Origin: Rhizobium oryziradicis
Lineage (GTDB): Bacteria; Pseudomonadota; Alphaproteobacteria; Rhizobiales; Rhizobiaceae
DNA: 64,000 bases
NCBI RefSeq assembly: GCF_001939045.1
Contig: NZ_MKIM01000027.1
Coordinates: 372,001 to 436,000, forward strand
Direction: 5' to 3'
Notes under the pieces: generated by a model
Told to the model about the DNA's origin: nothing
The model's database searches: none
Seen by the model: the letters and a program-made list of their open reading frames with translations, nothing else
Shown here: piece by piece, positions 61,294-64,000 of the stretch
Layout: each line of letters begins with the position of its first letter
Numbering within the stretch: the stretch's first letter is position 1
Position numbers and translations under genes: made by a program

Positions 61294-61665
61294 ATGGATG
61301 AGCAGGTTACTGAGCAGCGGGTGCTGGCCACCGATGCAGCGCTGGAGCTGATCCGGGAGATCAAGCGCGACTATCCCGAAATTCTGTTTCACCAATCCGG
61401 CGGCTGCTGCGATGGCTCTTCGCCGATGTGCTATCCCGCCAATGATTATATTGTTGGTGATACCGATGTGAAGCTGGGTGAGATTGATGGCGTGCCGTTT
61501 TACATTCACCAAAGCCAGTATGAGGTGTGGAAGCACACCCAATTGATCATTGATGTTGTCAAAGGCCGTGGCGGCATGTTTTCGCTCGATAATGGCCGGG
61601 AAAAGCGCTTTTTGACGCGATCAAAACTGTTTAATGGTGAGGTTTGCCCGCTGCCTGCGCGATGA
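61294..61665 (+). CDS. DUF779 protein
   Basis: A 123-residue DUF779 protein: SGGCCDGSSPMC (Cys-rich, about 36-47) and GGMFSLDNGREKRFLTRSKLF. The family regularly accompanies aldehyde dehydrogenase genes as here. ATG 61294 with GGGAGGAGC upstream. A role in regulation or metal-linked maturation of the enzyme has been suggested but is not shown. A family B repeat starts 5 bp after the stop. Confidence 0.88.
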   Translation: MDEQVTEQRVLATDAALELIREIKRDYPEILFHQSGGCCDGSSPMCYPANDYIVGDTDVKLGEIDGVPFYIHQSQYEVWKHTQLIIDVVKGRGGMFSLDNGREKRFLTRSKLFNGEVCPLPAR

Positions 61666-61670
61666 TGGAC

Positions 61671-61775
61671 TAGAGTTTGTCAGGGAAAAGTGGAATCCGG
61701 TTTTCCTGATAAAGACAAACTCCAACAAAGAAGTTTAGAGACTTTCTGGTTCAATTTGAACCTGACAGTCTTTAA
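61671..61775. repeat. family B palindromic element (complete copy), providing the stop codon of the next gene
   Basis: TAGAGTTTGTCAGGGAAAAGTGGAATCCGGTTTTCCTGAT...AGACAAAC, then TTTAGAGACTTTCTGGTTCAATTTGAACCTGACAGTCTTTAAA. The minus-strand TAA stop (61774-61772) of the next gene is within the last TTTAAA. Confidence 0.85.
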
Positions 61776-62662
61776 ACAAGCCCGCAGCGCGCGCATGCGC
61801 GGTCAATGATCGCCAGCTTGATGCATTGCGCGCGGGCATATTCCGCGCGAAACGCATTGGAAACCCAAAGTTCGGAACGGCCGCGCGCGCCCAGCCAGCC
61901 AATGGTGCCCGCTTTGGCGGCATCAAGCAGCTTGCGGGTCAGGTGTGTTCGTGACAGATGAAAAGTCTCGGACATTGTCTGGATGGAGACGATGCCGACC
62001 GGTATTCTCTCGGCTGCGGGATCAACGGATTGCGAATTGGCAATCAACCAATCGATGATGATATTGCCGTTGTTGAGCCATATGAAGGGGTCGAACACCT
62101 TCGGCTGGTCGCGGAGTTCCGCAGTCTGCATGAAATCCGCCGTGATGAGGGGATGGACCTTGCTCATGTCTCGACCGCTGGCGTGGAATTTTTGAATCCG
62201 GTTTCCGTGATCAAAACGGTCGAGCGTCTCCAGATGCAGTTCCAGCCAATTCAGGGCGGCATTGATGCTGATGTCTGATGGCACAAGCGGGCGGCTGCGC
62301 CGATCTGATGCTGCAATCGGGTCGGCAATGCCGTAGGTTTCCATTTCTTTCAGGAAAGCATCGGCGGTGTTGCGGCTGGCAACGGCATTGTGTTCGATAC
62401 GGTCAAAAAAGCGGGCCGGTAAAATCTGCCCGGTCTCGAAATATTGCACCAGCGCAATATGCGCCAGCAACCAACGCTGATGGCTGGCAAAAATCCGCGC
62501 AACAAGGGGAATCTCTGTAAAACGTGACAAAAATCCCGCCGCCTGCTGGCGAATGAAATCATGGGCAAGGGGATGGGCCAGCATGACATCGCTTGTTAAT
62601 GCCACTGGCGGTTCTTGCTTGTCGCCGGAGGGAATCTGATCGCTGGCGATATTGACGTGCAT
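61772..62662 (-). CDS. helix-turn-helix protein of unknown function
   Basis: A 296-residue protein. A possible DNA-binding HTH is near the C-terminus (VSIQTMSETFHLSRTHLTRKLLDAAKAG, about 231-258). Earlier parts hold helical stretches such as ASHQRWLLAHIALVQYFETGQILPARFFDRIE. The best ATG is 62662; one 60 bp upstream is also open. No known domain. The C-terminal Cys-x2-Cys (CARCGLV) follows the HTH. Probably a transcriptional regulator. Confidence 0.7.
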   Translation of the reverse strand: MHVNIASDQIPSGDKQEPPVALTSDVMLAHPLAHDFIRQQAAGFLSRFTEIPLVARIFASHQRWLLAHIALVQYFETGQILPARFFDRIEHNAVASRNTADAFLKEMETYGIADPIAASDRRSRPLVPSDISINAALNWLELHLETLDRFDHGNRIQKFHASGRDMSKVHPLITADFMQTAELRDQPKVFDPFIWLNNGNIIIDWLIANSQSVDPAAERIPVGIVSIQTMSETFHLSRTHLTRKLLDAAKAGTIGWLGARGRSELWVSNAFRAEYARAQCIKLAIIDRACARCGLV

Positions 62663-62797
62663 GGTATGGTTAGGGTCCTCAATCCCGATCGATGGTCGAT
62701 GACGGCGTTCTGCGGCCGACATGGCGCATACACAGCAGTGTACCGAGATAAGATTACTTTTCCATCAAATTCAAGGAGGTCTATATCGCGATGCGTC

Positions 62798-62895
62798 GCC
62801 GTTACAGCACTGTTCGCCATATGTGGCGCGCAGTGCTGTAAAGTTGAGAACCGGCTTTCGGATAAATCCGATGTTCTGTTGGATTAAAGCATGTC
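62798..62895. repeat. palindrome cluster upstream of the HTH gene
   Basis: TTACAGCACTGTTCGCCATATGTGGCGCGCAGTGCTGTAA is a long hairpin (arms TTACAGCACTG/CAGTGCTGTAA), followed by GAACCGGCTTTCGGATAAATCCGATG, a fragment of family C, and a GCATGTCGCG element. It lies in the 325-bp gap 62663-62987, where I see no gene. Confidence 0.7.
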
Positions 62896-62947
62896 GCGTT
62901 TTATTGTCGTCAATAATACGATAACGTACATGCGACAAAATAAGATC

Positions 62948-62990
62948 TAAAGCCTGTCGCAGTGAATCCTATTCGCCGCGACAGGCTTTA
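62948..62990 (-). terminator. intrinsic terminator of prs, overlapping the stop codon
   Basis: Minus strand: TAAAGCCTGTCGC (includes the prs stop TAA) pairs with GCGACAGGCTTTA over 13 bp around a 17-nt loop; TTATTTTG follows. The stop codon is part of the stem. Confidence 0.85.
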
Positions 62991-63923
62991 GTCGTCGAAC
63001 AGGCTGGAAACCGAGGCTTCGGCGCTGGTGCGGTCAATGGCTTCGCCCAGCAGGGTGGCAGAGCTGAGAACCCGGATATTGGGAGCAGACAGCACGGCCG
63101 TTGTCGGCTGGATGGAATCGGTAATCACCAATTCGCGCAATTTTGACGACGAAACGCGGGCAACGGCACCACCAGACAAGACGCCATGGGTGATATAGGC
63201 CGTTACGCTGCTGGCACCCTGCTTCAAAAGCGCTTCAGCCGCGTTGCACAAAGTGCCACCGGAATCGATAATGTCGTCAATCAGGATGCAATCCTTGCCG
63301 GTCACATCGCCGATCACGTTCATGACTTCAGACTCGCCCGGACGGTCGCGGCGCTTGTCAACGATCGCCAAAAGACAGTCCAGCCGCTTGGCCAGTGAGC
63401 GGGCGCGTGCAACACCACCCACGTCTGGCGAGACCACCATCAGGTTTTTCAGGTCGTAATTGTCTTTGATGTCGCGGGTCAGAAGAGGAGCGGCATAGAG
63501 ATTGTCGGTGGGAATATCGAAGAAGCCTTGAATCTGGGCGGCGTGGAGATCCATGGTCATCACGCGGTCTGCGCCGGATTCGGTGATGAGGTTTGCGACC
63601 AGCTTGGCGGAGATTGGTGTGCGCGAACCTGATTTGCGATCCTGACGCGCATAGCCGAAGTAGGGAATAACAGCTGTGATACGCTTGGCGGATGCGCGAC
63701 GGAACGCATCAATCATGATCAGCAATTCCATCAGGTGGTCGTTGGTGGGCGACGATGTGGGCTGGATGATGAAAATATCCTCCCCGCGCACATTTTCCTG
63801 AATTTCCACGAAGATTTCCTGGTCAGCAAAGCGCCGAACGCTGGCCTTTCCAAGCGGAAGATTGAGATATTTACAGATTGCTTCTGCAAGTTGCCGGTTT
63901 GAATTACCTGCGAAGACCTTCAT
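62988..63923 (-). CDS. prs: ribose-phosphate pyrophosphokinase (PRPP synthase)
   Basis: A 311-residue Prs that makes PRPP from ribose 5-phosphate and ATP. Class I features: [20 protein letters not shown] (about 38-57), [21 protein letters not shown] (about 93-113), the PRPP-binding [13 protein letters not shown] (about 215-227) and [19 protein letters not shown] 63923 follows AGGCGG. No partner gene in the window; 63924-64000 is its upstream region. Confidence 0.97.
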   Translation of the reverse strand: MKVFAGNSNRQLAEAICKYLNLPLGKASVRRFADQEIFVEIQENVRGEDIFIIQPTSSPTNDHLMELLIMIDAFRRASAKRITAVIPYFGYARQDRKSGSRTPISAKLVANLITESGADRVMTMDLHAAQIQGFFDIPTDNLYAAPLLTRDIKDNYDLKNLMVVSPDVGGVARARSLAKRLDCLLAIVDKRRDRPGESEVMNVIGDVTGKDCILIDDIIDSGGTLCNAAEALLKQGASSVTAYITHGVLSGGAVARVSSSKLRELVITDSIQPTTAVLSAPNIRVLSSATLLGEAIDRTSAEASVSSLFDD

Positions 63924-64000
63924 GTATGTCCGCCTGTTTGCAAGCTGGCGCTAAAGCTGCGGGACCGTTATTGATCGGGCTTAGCCTTACGCGGCAGATC

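Noticed and set aside
1-64000. tRNA, rRNA, insertion sequence or prophage
   Set aside because: Searched by eye in gaps and around repeats: no cloverleaf, no transposase or integrase gene, no att-like direct repeats. A small tRNA could still be missed without a covariance-model search.

Overview
The window is a chromosomal segment of an alphaproteobacterium, most likely a member of the Rhizobiaceae (Rhizobium/Agrobacterium/Allorhizobium group). This rests on the gene set and its order (long-form leuA, hemF, trmL, a fused-type ABC exporter pair, petABC, apt, and an rplY...pth...ychF stretch close to prs), on several families of rhizobial-type intergenic palindromes, and on ATG/GTG starts with GGAG-type ribosome sites. 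I saw no rRNA, tRNA, CRISPR array, prophage or insertion sequence. Gene density is high, and the sequence is ordinary chromosome with small accessory patches.

Left end (1-6.5 kb): the 3' part of selO, an alpha/beta hydrolase with an acetyltransferase, then a small GIY-YIG protein gene embedded in two clusters of REP-like palindromes. Next comes leuA on the minus strand. Upstream of leuA lies a short leader peptide gene with a run of four leucine codons and a hairpin, which looks like a transcription attenuator. A BenE-type transporter follows.

Bufferin island (6.5-10.8 kb): a minus-strand operon bufA-bufA'-bufB-bufC-doxX encodes two cysteine-containing exported precursors, a DUF692 (MNIO) modifying enzyme, a DUF2063 partner and a DoxX membrane protein. 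Divergent from it is a SigF-like ECF sigma factor with its NrsF (DUF1109) membrane anti-sigma factor. Both transcription units carry a TGTAAC-N16/17-CGTA promoter. The module fits the copper-responsive SigF/bufferin systems of alphaproteobacteria. Two unusual points are a roughly 100-bp rhizobial palindrome inserted in frame inside bufB and an 18-bp perfect hairpin between the precursors and the enzyme gene.

10.9-21 kb: a GntR regulator with an amidohydrolase and a carboxylate-type permease (a small catabolic unit), a ClpP paralogue, a short flagellin, hemF, small hypotheticals including a DUF1059 protein, and a cca-nudL-DUF1285 operon.

21-36 kb: a MoxR ATPase, DUF58, DUF4159 and large membrane protein operon. 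It is followed by acetyltransferases, a metallo-beta-lactamase-fold enzyme, a glutathionyl-hydroquinone-reductase-like GST, Nudix, a metallophosphoesterase, a double HD-GYP protein with a degenerate first domain, and an alpha/beta-hydrolase-like protein with a Glu/Ala-rich tail.

36-58 kb: trmL, two tandem ABC exporters, an EEP-fold membrane protein, the cytochrome bc1 operon petABC, apt, an AraC/LysE pair, glutathione peroxidase with two MaoC-like hydratases, an exported protein of unknown function, ychF, clpS, a YcxB-like protein, an acetyltransferase, pth, a family 3 solute-binding protein, a GGDEF-EAL protein and rplY.

58-64 kb: a GAF/Fis regulator, an aldehyde dehydrogenase and a DUF779 protein (an alcohol/aldehyde oxidation unit), an HTH protein, and prs. 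Four or more families of palindromic repeats are scattered between genes. In some cases they supply stop codons, and once they enter a coding region.
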